DNA from: UBA3206 sp964548855
Lineage (GTDB): Bacteria > Bacillota_I > Bacilli_A > Acholeplasmatales > Anaeroplasmataceae
Reading direction: 5' to 3'
NCBI GenBank assembly: GCA_964548855.1
Contig: CAZJSR010000005.1
Location: forward strand, 16,496-80,495
DNA length: 64,000 nucleotides
The position numbers and the translations under genes are program-made. The notes beneath the pieces were generated by a model, which did not search any database, was not told the DNA's origin, and saw only the letters and a program-made list of their open reading frames with translations. Below, piece by piece: positions 44,369 to 53,800 of this stretch. Position 1 is the stretch's first letter, and each line of letters begins with the position of its first letter.

Positions 44369-45367
44369 ATGAAAAGATTAGTTTCAGGTATACAACCTAG
44401 TGGAAATATTACATTAGGGAATTATTTAGGTGCAATAAAAAATTTTGTTAAATTACAAGATGAGATAGAAGATTGTGAATTTTTCATATTTATCGCAGAC
44501 TTACATGCAATCACGGTTCCTCAAGAAAAAGAAAAATTAAGAAAAAATATAAAAAGTCTTGCGGCTTTATATATAGCTTGTGGGCTTAATCCTGATAAAG
44601 TTCATTTATTTATTCAATCTGAAGTTTTAGCACATAATATGTTAGGTTACGTAATGGAATGTACAGGATATATTGGTGAAATGGAAAGAATGACACAATA
44701 TAAAGATAAGAAAGTTAAACAAGTTCAAGGAGTTTCTTGTTCACTTTTAACTTATCCTGCTTTAATGGCTGCGGATATATTATTATATGATGCAGATTTA
44801 GTTCCAGTTGGTGAAGATCAAAAACAACACCTAGAACTTACAAGAAATTTAGCTACTCGTTTTAATTCTAAATATGGAGACACATTTATTGTTCCTGAGC
44901 CATATATTGCTAAAGAAGGTGCTAAAATTATGTCTCTTAATGACCCTAGTAAAAAGATGAGTAAATCAGATCCTAATCCTAAGGCTTATATATCATTACT
45001 TGATGATATAACTGTAGCTAAAAAGAAAATAATGAGTGCAGTTACTGACTCTTTAGGTACAATTAGTTATGATAAAGAAAATCGTCCTGGTATTTCTAAT
45101 TTACTTACAATATACTCTTGTGTTACAAATGAACAAATTCCAGATATTGTAAAAAAATACGAAGGGAAAGGATATCAAGAATTTAAAACAGACCTTGCAG
45201 AAAAAATTGAATATTTATTAACTCCTATTCAAAATAGATATAATGAATTAATAAATTCAAAAGAATTAGATGAAATCTTAGATAAAGGTCAAGAATATGC
45301 ATCTAAAATAGCGTTTAAAAAGATGTCAAAGGTATATAATAAAATTGGATTAGGTAGAAAAAGATAG
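44369..45367 (+). CDS. trpS: Tryptophanyl-tRNA synthetase
   Basis: Class I synthetase charging tRNA-Trp. 332 residues, the normal length. MKRLVSGIQPSGNITLGNYL carries the HIGH-like TLGN, YPALMAADILLYDADLVPVG binds tryptophan, and KKMSKSDPNP is the KMSKS loop. GGAGG sits eight bases before the ATG, after the T-box terminator. It is followed by cysE after eight bases on the same transcript. Confidence 0.97.
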   Translation: MKRLVSGIQPSGNITLGNYLGAIKNFVKLQDEIEDCEFFIFIADLHAITVPQEKEKLRKNIKSLAALYIACGLNPDKVHLFIQSEVLAHNMLGYVMECTGYIGEMERMTQYKDKKVKQVQGVSCSLLTYPALMAADILLYDADLVPVGEDQKQHLELTRNLATRFNSKYGDTFIVPEPYIAKEGAKIMSLNDPSKKMSKSDPNPKAYISLLDDITVAKKKIMSAVTDSLGTISYDKENRPGISNLLTIYSCVTNEQIPDIVKKYEGKGYQEFKTDLAEKIEYLLTPIQNRYNELINSKELDEILDKGQEYASKIAFKKMSKVYNKIGLGRKR

Positions 45368-45375
45368 GTGAAAAT

Positions 45376-45951
45376 ATGAAACAATGGCAAATAATACTTA
45401 TAAGTATTATAGGTGGTATAGTGCTTCTTCTTTTCTTAATTTGGCTATTTAATAGAAAATATTTTAAATCAATAAAAGAAAGAGACCCAGCCGCTAGATA
45501 TTTTTTACAGATAATAATATGTTATCCTGGTGTACATGCATTATTTTGGTATAGAATCGCCCATGTATTTTGGAAACTGCATTTAAAATTAATCGCTGAA
45601 ATCATCACTTTTATAGTTAGAAATACATTAAATATCGAAATACATCCTGGTGCAAAAATAGGTAAATATTTTTTCATTGACCATGGTACAGGAGTAGTAA
45701 TTGGTGAAACTACTATAATTGGTGATAAATGTACAATTTATCATGGTGTTACACTTGGTGGACATGGTACAAATCATGGTAAAAGACACCCTACTGTTGG
45801 AAATAATGTTATGATTGGTGCAGGCGCAACTGTACTTGGAAATATCACACTTGAAGACAATGTGAAAATAGGAGCTAACGCAACTGTACTTCAAGATGTC
45901 CCTGAGAGCTCTACAGTTATCGGAGTTAAAGGAACAATAAAGAATGTATAA
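45376..45951 (+). CDS. cysE: Serine O-acetyltransferase with N-terminal membrane anchor
   Basis: Makes O-acetylserine for cysteine synthesis. 191 residues: one strong N-terminal membrane helix (IILISIIGGIVLLLFLIWLF), then the short CysE core with RDPAARYFLQIIICYPGVHA, WYRIAHVFWKL, and the hexapeptide beta-helix IHPGAKIGKYFFIDHGTGVV, GETTIIGDKCTIYHGVTLGG and KRHPTVGNNVMIGAGA. The catalytic His pair (DHGTG, YHGVTLGG) is intact. The membrane helix replaces the N-terminal helical domain of the longer CysE. It shares the trpS transcript. Confidence 0.9.
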   Translation: MKQWQIILISIIGGIVLLLFLIWLFNRKYFKSIKERDPAARYFLQIIICYPGVHALFWYRIAHVFWKLHLKLIAEIITFIVRNTLNIEIHPGAKIGKYFFIDHGTGVVIGETTIIGDKCTIYHGVTLGGHGTNHGKRHPTVGNNVMIGAGATVLGNITLEDNVKIGANATVLQDVPESSTVIGVKGTIKNV

Positions 45952-45980
45952 AAAAATAAGGAAAATTCCTTATTTTTTTT
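45951..45980. terminator. Bidirectional terminator between cysE and the racemase gene
   Basis: AAAATAAGGAA and TTCCTTATTTT pair around a two-to-four-base loop, with T after it on both strands. It overlaps the racemase stop codon and follows that of cysE directly. Confidence 0.88.
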
Positions 45981-46842
45981 ATCTCATATTAACTAAAATC
46001 TCATGTTCACTTCTTACGTCATCTAATATAACTAGTGCCTTATCATTTAACATAACATTCTCATCAACTTTAATAAACATATAATCCATGCATAATTTTC
46101 CTACTGATTCATATGTTTTATTTTTTATAATTACTTTATAATTATAATTTTCAAGAAGTCCGTTTATATATCCTATATTTAATATAGCAATTTTCATTTT
46201 ATTAGGCGTTTTATAAGTTTTACTATATCCAACATATTCTCCCTTGTTTATCTCTCTAATTTTTATAACATCTGCATAAACCTTATATGCATCATTATAT
46301 ATCTCAAGACCTACCCTATTATTTAAGGAATGATTTATATTATTAAAACCACTTCCACCTACATGATATATTAAATCTCTTCTTTTTATATTCTTTAACA
46401 TACTTCTAAATATCTTCAAATCATCATAATAAGATACTCCATTTGAATGAAAATATATGCCTTCACATAATTTATTATTTATTATAGTATGATTTATATT
46501 ATTAAAACCAAATCTATTCATATTTATATTAATTTCATAATGAAATGATAATTTGTTGTTCAAACAAAAAACAAAATCATCCATATCTCTTACAGAATAT
46601 ATTAATCTCTTATCAACATTTCTTTCTATTCCTAGTAGTATAATATATGATTTAGGACATTCATCTAATATAGTATATGCTTCATTTATGTTATTCACCG
46701 CAAACATATAAATATTGTTTTTAATCGCAATCGATATTATTTTTTTTATTCCAACCTTATATGCATTATCTTTAAGAACTAATATCGGATTTTTTATTTT
46801 TTTTATATTGTCTTCAATTTTATTATAATCCCAAACAACCAT
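45979..46842 (-). CDS. Compact alanine racemase-like PLP protein
   Basis: Fold type III PLP enzyme related to Alr, which interconverts L- and D-alanine for the cell wall. At 287 residues it is about 80 shorter than Alr, but key sites can be matched: the PLP lysine K24 in VLKDNAYKVG (KANAYGHG in Alr), INMNRFGF for the Arg136 region, YHVGGSGF, NRVGLEIYN, YVGYSKTYKT holding the probable catalytic Tyr, NIGYINGL and GKLCMDYMF. N-terminal residues and several barrel loops are trimmed. It may be a working compact racemase or one with another amino-acid substrate. Confidence 0.75.
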   Translation of the reverse strand: MVVWDYNKIEDNIKKIKNPILVLKDNAYKVGIKKIISIAIKNNIYMFAVNNINEAYTILDECPKSYIILLGIERNVDKRLIYSVRDMDDFVFCLNNKLSFHYEININMNRFGFNNINHTIINNKLCEGIYFHSNGVSYYDDLKIFRSMLKNIKRRDLIYHVGGSGFNNINHSLNNRVGLEIYNDAYKVYADVIKIREINKGEYVGYSKTYKTPNKMKIAILNIGYINGLLENYNYKVIIKNKTYESVGKLCMDYMFIKVDENVMLNDKALVILDDVRSEHEILVNMR

Positions 46843-46863
46843 ACTATCACCTAATAAATAGTA

Positions 46864-46891
46864 TGAAAAAAGTCATCAAAAATGACGACTT
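46864..46891 (-). terminator. Terminator after the Dabb gene
   Basis: On the minus strand AAAGTCGTCA and TGATGACTTT pair with one wobble around a T-rich loop, then six T. It starts four bases after the Dabb stop codon. Confidence 0.8.
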
Positions 46892-46894
46892 TAA

Positions 46895-47179
46895 TTAAAA
46901 TTCATAATCATAAGAAACTCTTTCTTTTACAAGAGGTCTTAATTTTTGTCCAAAAAGAACATGAATAGGATCTACACGATATTTTTCTAAATCTTCTTTT
47001 GAATTATACAAAGCACACAACATCATATCATGACTTGATGTACTTAAAGGATTAATAACAAATTCTAATGATATTACTCCATTAATTTCTTTTAATGTTT
47101 CACTTTCTCTTTTTAACATTTCAAGATTCTCTTGTGTTGTATCATCTTTTATTTTCCAAATAACAATATGTCTTAACAT
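46895..47179 (-). CDS. Dabb-family stress-responsive alpha/beta-barrel protein
   Basis: A 94-residue dimeric ferredoxin-like barrel (Dabb family): MLRHIVIWKIKDDTT at the start, GVISLEFVINPL and HDMMLCALYNSKEDLEKYRV in the middle, ending in DPIHVLFGQKLRPLVKERVSYDYEF. Members are linked to stress or to small catabolic enzymes. It follows the GH28 gene by three bases, so it is probably co-expressed with glycan breakdown; substrate unknown. Confidence 0.85.
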   Translation of the reverse strand: MLRHIVIWKIKDDTTQENLEMLKRESETLKEINGVISLEFVINPLSTSSHDMMLCALYNSKEDLEKYRVDPIHVLFGQKLRPLVKERVSYDYEF

Positions 47180-47182
47180 TTT

Positions 47183-48568
47183 TTATACCTCACTATACAC
47201 TTCATCTTCAAAATAATTATCAATACCATTTTCTATAATATGAGTATTTATTAATCTAATATTCTTATGTCTTTCTAGTTTTAAAGCACTATTACATATA
47301 ATATATACATTATCTAATGTTATATCATGAATAGGAAGTTCACTAAGACCATTTACTACTAATCCTTTTTTAGCATTTAAACATACAACATTTTCAATTT
47401 TAATATCTTTAAATTCAGGAATATCTTCTTTTGAATCATTTACTAAAGTTTCGACACCTTCAACACCTAATGTTGTAAGAGCGTAACCCATAGTAAATAT
47501 AATAGCTTCTTCTTTAATATTTGTCATTCTAATGTTCTTTAAGGTAATATCACTAACAACACCACCTCTACCCATAGAACTCTTAAATCTTATTCCTACA
47601 TCTGTACCGATAAAATTACAGTTTTCGCAAATTACATTTTTTACTCCACGAGACATTTCACTACCTATAACAAAACCACCATGTGCTTCAAATACATCAC
47701 AGTTATGAATATAAATATTCTCAGATGGTATAGCGATTTGTCTTGCTTCTTTATTCTTTCCACTTTTAATACAAATTCCATCATCACCAACTTCAAATAC
47801 CGTATTATACACATGTACATTCTTACAACTTTCAATATCCAAACCATCCCCATTTTGAGCATGATATGGATTTCTTATCTTACAGTTTCTTATTGTAAGA
47901 TTTGTAGTAAAAAGTGGATGTACATTCCATGAAGCTGAATTTTGGAATGTTACAGAATCAAGTAATACTTTATTACAATTTACAATACTTACAAATTGCG
48001 GACGGTATAGATCATAATTCTTTTGAGCTTCCTCTAAGTCAAATGTTTCTCCTTTTAAAACACCTTCATAAGATGTTTTTGTAGGATACCAAACTTCTGT
48101 TTCTTTCATCTTTAAAACATATGGTGACATTTCTAGTTTTTGTTGCCATTGTTTTTCAGTAAGCTTCCATTTTTTTATACCACGCCATAAATCCCCTTGC
48201 GCATCCATTATACCATTTCCTACAATTGCGATATTTTCACAATTGATTGCGCTAATTTGAGATTTTGCACGAACTCTTTTAGTACCCTCCCAATCTCCTA
48301 TATAAACAGGATATTCCTCGCTATTTTTAGTAAAAATAACATATGCACCATCTTCTAAAAATAAACATACATTACTTTTTAGTTCAATTGGTCCTGTAAG
48401 CCATAATCCTCTTGGAATTACTACCTTACCTCCACCATTTTGGCTACATTCAATGATTGCGTTATTTATCGCATCCTTAGAGTTTACAATCCCGCCTTCT
48501 ACTGCGTCAAAATCTAAAATATTATATTCTTTTTCCTTAAACGACGGAACGTCTACATTAAAATACAT
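47183..48568 (-). CDS. Glycoside hydrolase family 28 (polygalacturonase-like)
   Basis: A right-handed beta-helix enzyme that hydrolyses galacturonan or rhamnogalacturonan oligomers. From ATG 48568 (GAGGTG upstream) it is 461 residues, beginning MYFNVDVPSFKEKEYNILDF. Active-site pieces: NGDGLDIES (~240) and GDDGICIKSG (~260) with the catalytic Asp residues, then HGGFVIGSE and RFKSS supplying the His and Arg-Lys. The N-terminal loop GGKVVIPRGLWLTGPIELKS matches bacterial GH28 exo-enzymes. No signal peptide, so it likely acts inside the cell on imported oligosaccharides. Shares a transcript with the Dabb gene. Confidence 0.9.
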   Translation of the reverse strand: MYFNVDVPSFKEKEYNILDFDAVEGGIVNSKDAINNAIIECSQNGGGKVVIPRGLWLTGPIELKSNVCLFLEDGAYVIFTKNSEEYPVYIGDWEGTKRVRAKSQISAINCENIAIVGNGIMDAQGDLWRGIKKWKLTEKQWQQKLEMSPYVLKMKETEVWYPTKTSYEGVLKGETFDLEEAQKNYDLYRPQFVSIVNCNKVLLDSVTFQNSASWNVHPLFTTNLTIRNCKIRNPYHAQNGDGLDIESCKNVHVYNTVFEVGDDGICIKSGKNKEARQIAIPSENIYIHNCDVFEAHGGFVIGSEMSRGVKNVICENCNFIGTDVGIRFKSSMGRGGVVSDITLKNIRMTNIKEEAIIFTMGYALTTLGVEGVETLVNDSKEDIPEFKDIKIENVVCLNAKKGLVVNGLSELPIHDITLDNVYIICNSALKLERHKNIRLINTHIIENGIDNYFEDEVYSEV

Positions 48569-48630
48569 ACAAAACACCTCAAATTTATTATATAACAAAA
48601 TTTATATATTTTATGGAAATATTAACACAT

Positions 48631-50217
48631 TTATATTTTTTCAATTATATCTACTAATTCAGAAATATTCTTTTTCCCAAAAAAAACTTTTTCATTAATA
48701 ATCATGGCTGGAACGCTTTTTATATTATATTTTTCTAAATCTTCTTTAAAAAGATTAATATCAAATACTTGAGTTTTAATATTTTTGTTAATAGAAGATA
48801 TTAAGTATAAATTACTCACAACATTTGGACAGTTAATACATGATAATGATACATTTACTTTAATATCTAGTTTTCTATTTATATTTTTTATTCTATTATA
48901 TAAATCTTCTTTTATATCAAGTTTTGGTTTTGACATATAATATACCCCAAGCATAAACGAACTAAATTCATGGCCACCTGGTATTCCATAAAACGAAACT
49001 ATGCCATTTTTACTATTAGGATTATATATTTCTACTTTTGGTGATATTTGACTATTTTCTTTCTCTTTTTTTATTTTTGATGTTAATTTACATAAATTAT
49101 CTATATAATATTCTAACTCTTTAGATTTTGAATCATTATTTAAAAATAACTTTAAAACTATATTTTCATTCATTTTATCAAATAAAGTCTGTAAACTAGA
49201 TACTATATCACTTGTAAATAACTCATCATTGTTTTCATTAAATATTTCTTTATTCATATTTACTTCTAAAGTTTTAATATTAAGTTCTTTTTTCATAACA
49301 TCAACATATTTACTAATACCTATAGTAGAAATAACTCCATCATAAGCTGCGCTTATTACTTGTCTTAATGGTTTAGGTGTTATATCTCCGACGGCATATA
49401 TTCCATCTAAATTTGTTTTTTTAGTTTCATCGGTTATAATATATCCATTTGAATCACAAGTAACTAAATTAGATACTAAAGAACTTTCAGGTATATACCC
49501 TGCATATATAAAAATACCAAAGAAATCATTTTTTAAACGATATTCTTTCACTTCTTTAGTTTCTATATTTTCATACTTTATATAATTAAGACCATCATCC
49601 CCATTTACTTCAAGAACCTTAGTATTTTTTAAAATATTGATTTTTGGATGATTTATAACCTCATCTACAATCCTATCCTTAATACTAAACTCATTTTTCC
49701 TTATAATAATCGTGATTTTTTTAGCGTATCTTGTAAGATATAAACTTTCTTCGCATGCTGCATATCCACCACCTATAACAAACACTTCTTTATCTGTATA
49801 AAAAGCGCCATCACAAGTTGCGCAATATAAAACACCTCTCCCCTTATATTCATCCTCACCCAAAAATCCTACTTTATTAGGACTTGCACCCATCGCAAGA
49901 ATTATACCAAGAGCTTTATATACATTATTTTCAGTATGTATTTCTTTAATATTACCGTCATTAATTTTTATTACATTTTCAAATACTGTATTTGCTCCAA
50001 AATATTTAAATTGTTTATGCATAGTATCTATAAGTTTACTACCACTTGTTATACCAACACCAGGATAGTTAGCTACCTCATGTGATATAGCTATTTGACC
50101 ACCTAGATGCGATTTTTCAATAATAAGTACACTATACTTAGCTCTCGCAAGATAAATCGCCGCACTAAGTCCTGCAGGTCCTCCTCCTATAATAATTACA
50201 TCATAAATACTCTCCAT
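48631..50217 (-). CDS. ahpF: AhpF-type flavoprotein with reversed domain order (TrxR domain then AhpF N-terminal domain)
   Basis: NAD(P)H-dependent reductant for AhpC. The first ~310 residues are a thioredoxin-reductase module: FAD site IIIGGGPAGLSAAIYLAR, active cysteines C132-C135 in YCATCDGAF, NAD(P) site VIGGGYAACE, and YAVGDITPKPLR. The C-terminal ~200 residues match the AhpF N-terminal double thioredoxin fold: FYGIPGGHEFSSFMLGVYYM and then SLSCINCPNVVSNL with C460-C463. In standard AhpF these come first, so the order is permuted. The start overlaps the ahpC stop by one base (TAATG). Confidence 0.9.
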   Translation of the reverse strand: MESIYDVIIIGGGPAGLSAAIYLARAKYSVLIIEKSHLGGQIAISHEVANYPGVGITSGSKLIDTMHKQFKYFGANTVFENVIKINDGNIKEIHTENNVYKALGIILAMGASPNKVGFLGEDEYKGRGVLYCATCDGAFYTDKEVFVIGGGYAACEESLYLTRYAKKITIIIRKNEFSIKDRIVDEVINHPKINILKNTKVLEVNGDDGLNYIKYENIETKEVKEYRLKNDFFGIFIYAGYIPESSLVSNLVTCDSNGYIITDETKKTNLDGIYAVGDITPKPLRQVISAAYDGVISTIGISKYVDVMKKELNIKTLEVNMNKEIFNENNDELFTSDIVSSLQTLFDKMNENIVLKLFLNNDSKSKELEYYIDNLCKLTSKIKKEKENSQISPKVEIYNPNSKNGIVSFYGIPGGHEFSSFMLGVYYMSKPKLDIKEDLYNRIKNINRKLDIKVNVSLSCINCPNVVSNLYLISSINKNIKTQVFDINLFKEDLEKYNIKSVPAMIINEKVFFGKKNISELVDIIEKI

Positions 50218-50774
50218 TATAATTTACCTACTAAATCAAGACTTGGCTTTAAAGTTTCACTACCTGTATCCCAATTAGCTGGACAAACCTCATCAGAATG
50301 TTCGCTGACAAATTGGCAAGCTTTTACTTTCCTTAAAAGTTCACTTGCATTTCTTCCAACATTTCCTGATGATATTTCATATCCTACTATCACTCCTTCG
50401 GGATTAACTATAAATGTAGCTCTTTGTGCAAGTCCTGTTTCTTCTATTAATACATCAAAATTCTTTGAAAGTATATGAGAAGCGTCTGATAACATATAAT
50501 ATTTGATTTTCTTTATTGTCTCACTTGAATCATGCCAAGCTTTATGAACAAAATGAGTATCTGTAGATACTGCATATATTTGGCAATCTATTTTATTAAA
50601 CTCTTCATAATGTTTTGTTAAATCCTCAAGTTCGGTTGGACAAACAAAAGTAAAATCCGCAGGATAAAAGAAAAAAACACTCCATTTATTTAAAACATCA
50701 TTTTTAGTTACAATACTAAATTCATTATTATAAAATGCATCTACTTTAAAATCTTTTATTTCTTTATTAATCAT
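50217..50774 (-). CDS. ahpC: Alkyl hydroperoxide reductase C (peroxiredoxin)
   Basis: Typical 2-Cys peroxiredoxin that reduces H2O2, organic peroxides and peroxynitrite. 185 residues. Peroxidatic Cys in FYPADFTFVCPTELEDL, resolving Cys in DEVCPANWDTG, and the AhpC features HFVHKAWHDSS and RATFIVNPEGVI. First gene of the ahpC-ahpF pair, which is translationally coupled. No clear PerR box was found before it. Confidence 0.95.
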   Translation of the reverse strand: MINKEIKDFKVDAFYNNEFSIVTKNDVLNKWSVFFFYPADFTFVCPTELEDLTKHYEEFNKIDCQIYAVSTDTHFVHKAWHDSSETIKKIKYYMLSDASHILSKNFDVLIEETGLAQRATFIVNPEGVIVGYEISSGNVGRNASELLRKVKACQFVSEHSDEVCPANWDTGSETLKPSLDLVGKL

Positions 50775-50820
50775 ATTATCGCCTCAAAAATATTATGGTC
50801 TATTTATCATAAAATATGCA

Positions 50821-50852
50821 AAAAAATAGATGTGCAAAATGCACATCTATTT
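50821..50852 (-). terminator. Strong terminator after the M60 gene
   Basis: A perfect 13-base-pair stem, AAATAGATGTGCA with TGCACATCTATTT, a three-base loop and a T-run on the minus strand; it begins two bases after the M60 stop codon and isolates the ahpC operon from it. Confidence 0.93.
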
Positions 50853-50853
50853 G

Positions 50854-53800
50854 TTACCAATATACAATTGAGTCAATATAACAAACTCCTAAAGCTTTAA
50901 TCGTTACTTTATGTTTTTTATTATCTAACTTATTTGATATAAATACAGGGCCTAAGTAATCTTGTTTATTTATAATAATAGAATATTCTTTGTTGCCATC
51001 TATTATTACTTCAAATTCATTTGCTACTTTACTTGGGGCAAGAAAGGCAAATCTTTCGCCTGTAAATTCAAATTCAATATAATCATTTTTATCTCCTTGA
51101 TAAGCATTCATAAAACTTTGAATTGTAGATGTTTTATTCCATGAACCATATAATAAAACATTATCATCATTAAGAGATATATGATATCCATCGTTTAGTT
51201 CAAATATATTTTCCATTTCTATTTCGCTTATTATTATATATCTATAAGATGACTTTGTAATATTTAGGCGGAAATATCTTAATTTTGTATCATTAAAATC
51301 ACATGTTATTTTATTACCTTTAAGTGTAGTATCATCAAATTTACTTACCAAATTATAATTAACTCCATCTAAACTTCCGTATAAACTAAAAACTTTTGGA
51401 TAATGAGGATCAGACCTTTGTTGTGTATAAATATTAATTCTATTTACATCAACTACACTTCCTAAATCAAGATCTAAAATAAGCGGTTTATCTTCACTTG
51501 CATCATAATTTGTATGAATCCATGTATCATATTTACCATCAAGTAAATTAGAAAGAATATGTTCATTGCTATCCCATGGTGAATAGTTTTCAATATTAAC
51601 TAGATCTTTTATCTCATACTTTTTATTATCTTGATAGTTATATTTATATTCTCTTTCATATAAATATGAAGGATTAAATACTTCCTCATCTTCTATATAA
51701 CGAAGATTATATGCATTCACCTTTTCTATTTCTTTACTTGAAGTTTTATTAAATCCTACTCCTATAAAATTATTTCTACCAGTTCCTACACATAACATAA
51801 CCGCTTTAAAATATAGCCAAGAATTTTCTTCTAAAGTGTAATCTTTATAAGTACCATCTAATTTAGGGAAATCAGCACTTGACGAAGAATTATTCGTATA
51901 TTCAGCTGCAAGTGAATAATTTTTACCATCTAAACTTACAAACAATGCGCAGTTATATCTACCTCTTAAAGATATTCTATATTTATCAGTAGAATTAATT
52001 TTATATTTTCCTTTTATTTCAATTATTTGATTTGAAATACCAGCGTTTTCTAACCATACTTCTGCACTACAATCTTGTACAACTCTACCAGATGTATGTG
52101 TGTTGTCATTTATTCCTTCTACTTTATTAGAATATCCATCATAAGATGATAAAAAAGCATCTTTCGCACTTTGATACACACTACTATCATATTTATATGT
52201 CGTTCTATCTAATTGATACTTATTTATTTCATGAGTTTGTAAGAATGAAAGACATAAATTTACATCTAATACAGAAAATGCACCATCATCCTTTATAATC
52301 TCTAAAGTTACAATAATATCACCTGATGAAGATTTTATAGATGGTATATATTTATATTTATAGTCATCTATTTTTGTAATAGTTCCATTTGCTGGAGATG
52401 ATATATTTTTAATTTTATAACTAAATCCTGAAGGTATAACAATACTTCCTGAAATCTTCTTTCCGTCAACTATCTCGTACTTAGATAAATCAAATATAAA
52501 TTCTTCTCCATAAGCTATATTATATGGCTGTTGTGTAGTAATATATTCTACCTTACCATTTTTCATTATACTTCTTCCTGTTTGATAAATAGATGAAACT
52601 GGCACAAACATTGGATAGTTATTTTTCTTTGCCTCATCTTTAATACTTTGACTTAAAGGTAGACCTATAAGATCATAATAATATGACATATCATATTTTG
52701 ACGCATTCATTTGAGATAACGCCCAGTTATCTACACTTTCTTGACCTTTTTGATTTATAACAGAATCCATGAATATTTCTTGACCGAAATTATGTAAGAA
52801 AGTTGAATAAATAGATAATCCTTTTTTCCCATTATCATATATATTTTCAGTAATATCTCTTAATGACCAAGTTGCGCTTGTGTATCTATTCCAACCTGAT
52901 AAATTTTCAGATGCGCTATTTACATTTCTATTTGATGAAATTTTAGTATATAAACTATAAGATACTAAACTCATCGCATTATTAGTAACCTCACCGCCAT
53001 CACCTACTCCAAATCCTTGGAAGTTGTGATTATATTCATGAATATTCCCCCATGCTCCTTGTTTTACAAATTCATTATAATTAAGTGAACTTGTCATCCA
53101 ATTACCAGGACAGTTTACAGAATTACGTCCAGGGAAAGCAACCGCAGCTCCTGCAGCTACAAATGGATCATATAAAAATACAATTCCTTGCGCTTTGTAT
53201 TTTGTTGAAACATTCGCAATTTTATCCCATAAAACTCCTGCATTATATAAATCACTATATGAGAATTCTTCTACATATTTTTTAGCACCTGAATGAAGTA
53301 CTCCTTTTTCACAAACTTCTAAGTCAAAATATGGTACACTAGATGATTTATTATTATTAAATTCTTCTTCAGTAGTATATCCTAATATAAAATGAGAATA
53401 TGAAAGGGCTCCTGAAATAACCACACTAAATGTAGTCTCTTCATGTCCTAAATATATCGCTCCACCTAAAAATGAACCTAAATACGCTTCATAATTATTA
53501 GTAACTTCATTATATGTTGCGGTGGTTTTATCAATAATTAAAGTATTTAAGATAATAGGCATACGGCATAAAGTTCTTTCTTTCCATATGTTATTATTTT
53601 GTCCATTAAATAATGCTTGTCCAATATATACAGTTATTCCACCTGTTTTTTCCATATCTTCTTTAGATATTTCAATTTTTGAGATTTCACCTGGTGCTTG
53701 ATAAAGTCCAGTAACTGAATACCCTAAAGTATATCCTCTTGGCGCAATTGTAACTTCTTTAATTATTGCAGGTTCACTATTTTTGATATCTCCATAATAC

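Noticed and set aside
47665..47932. Short open frames on both strands inside the GH28 gene
   Set aside because: Cysteine- and methionine-rich shadows of the GH28 beta-helix repeats, without start signals.
50775..50853. PerR box before ahpC
   Set aside because: No TTATAAT-type inverted repeat with the right spacing; only a general AT-rich stretch.
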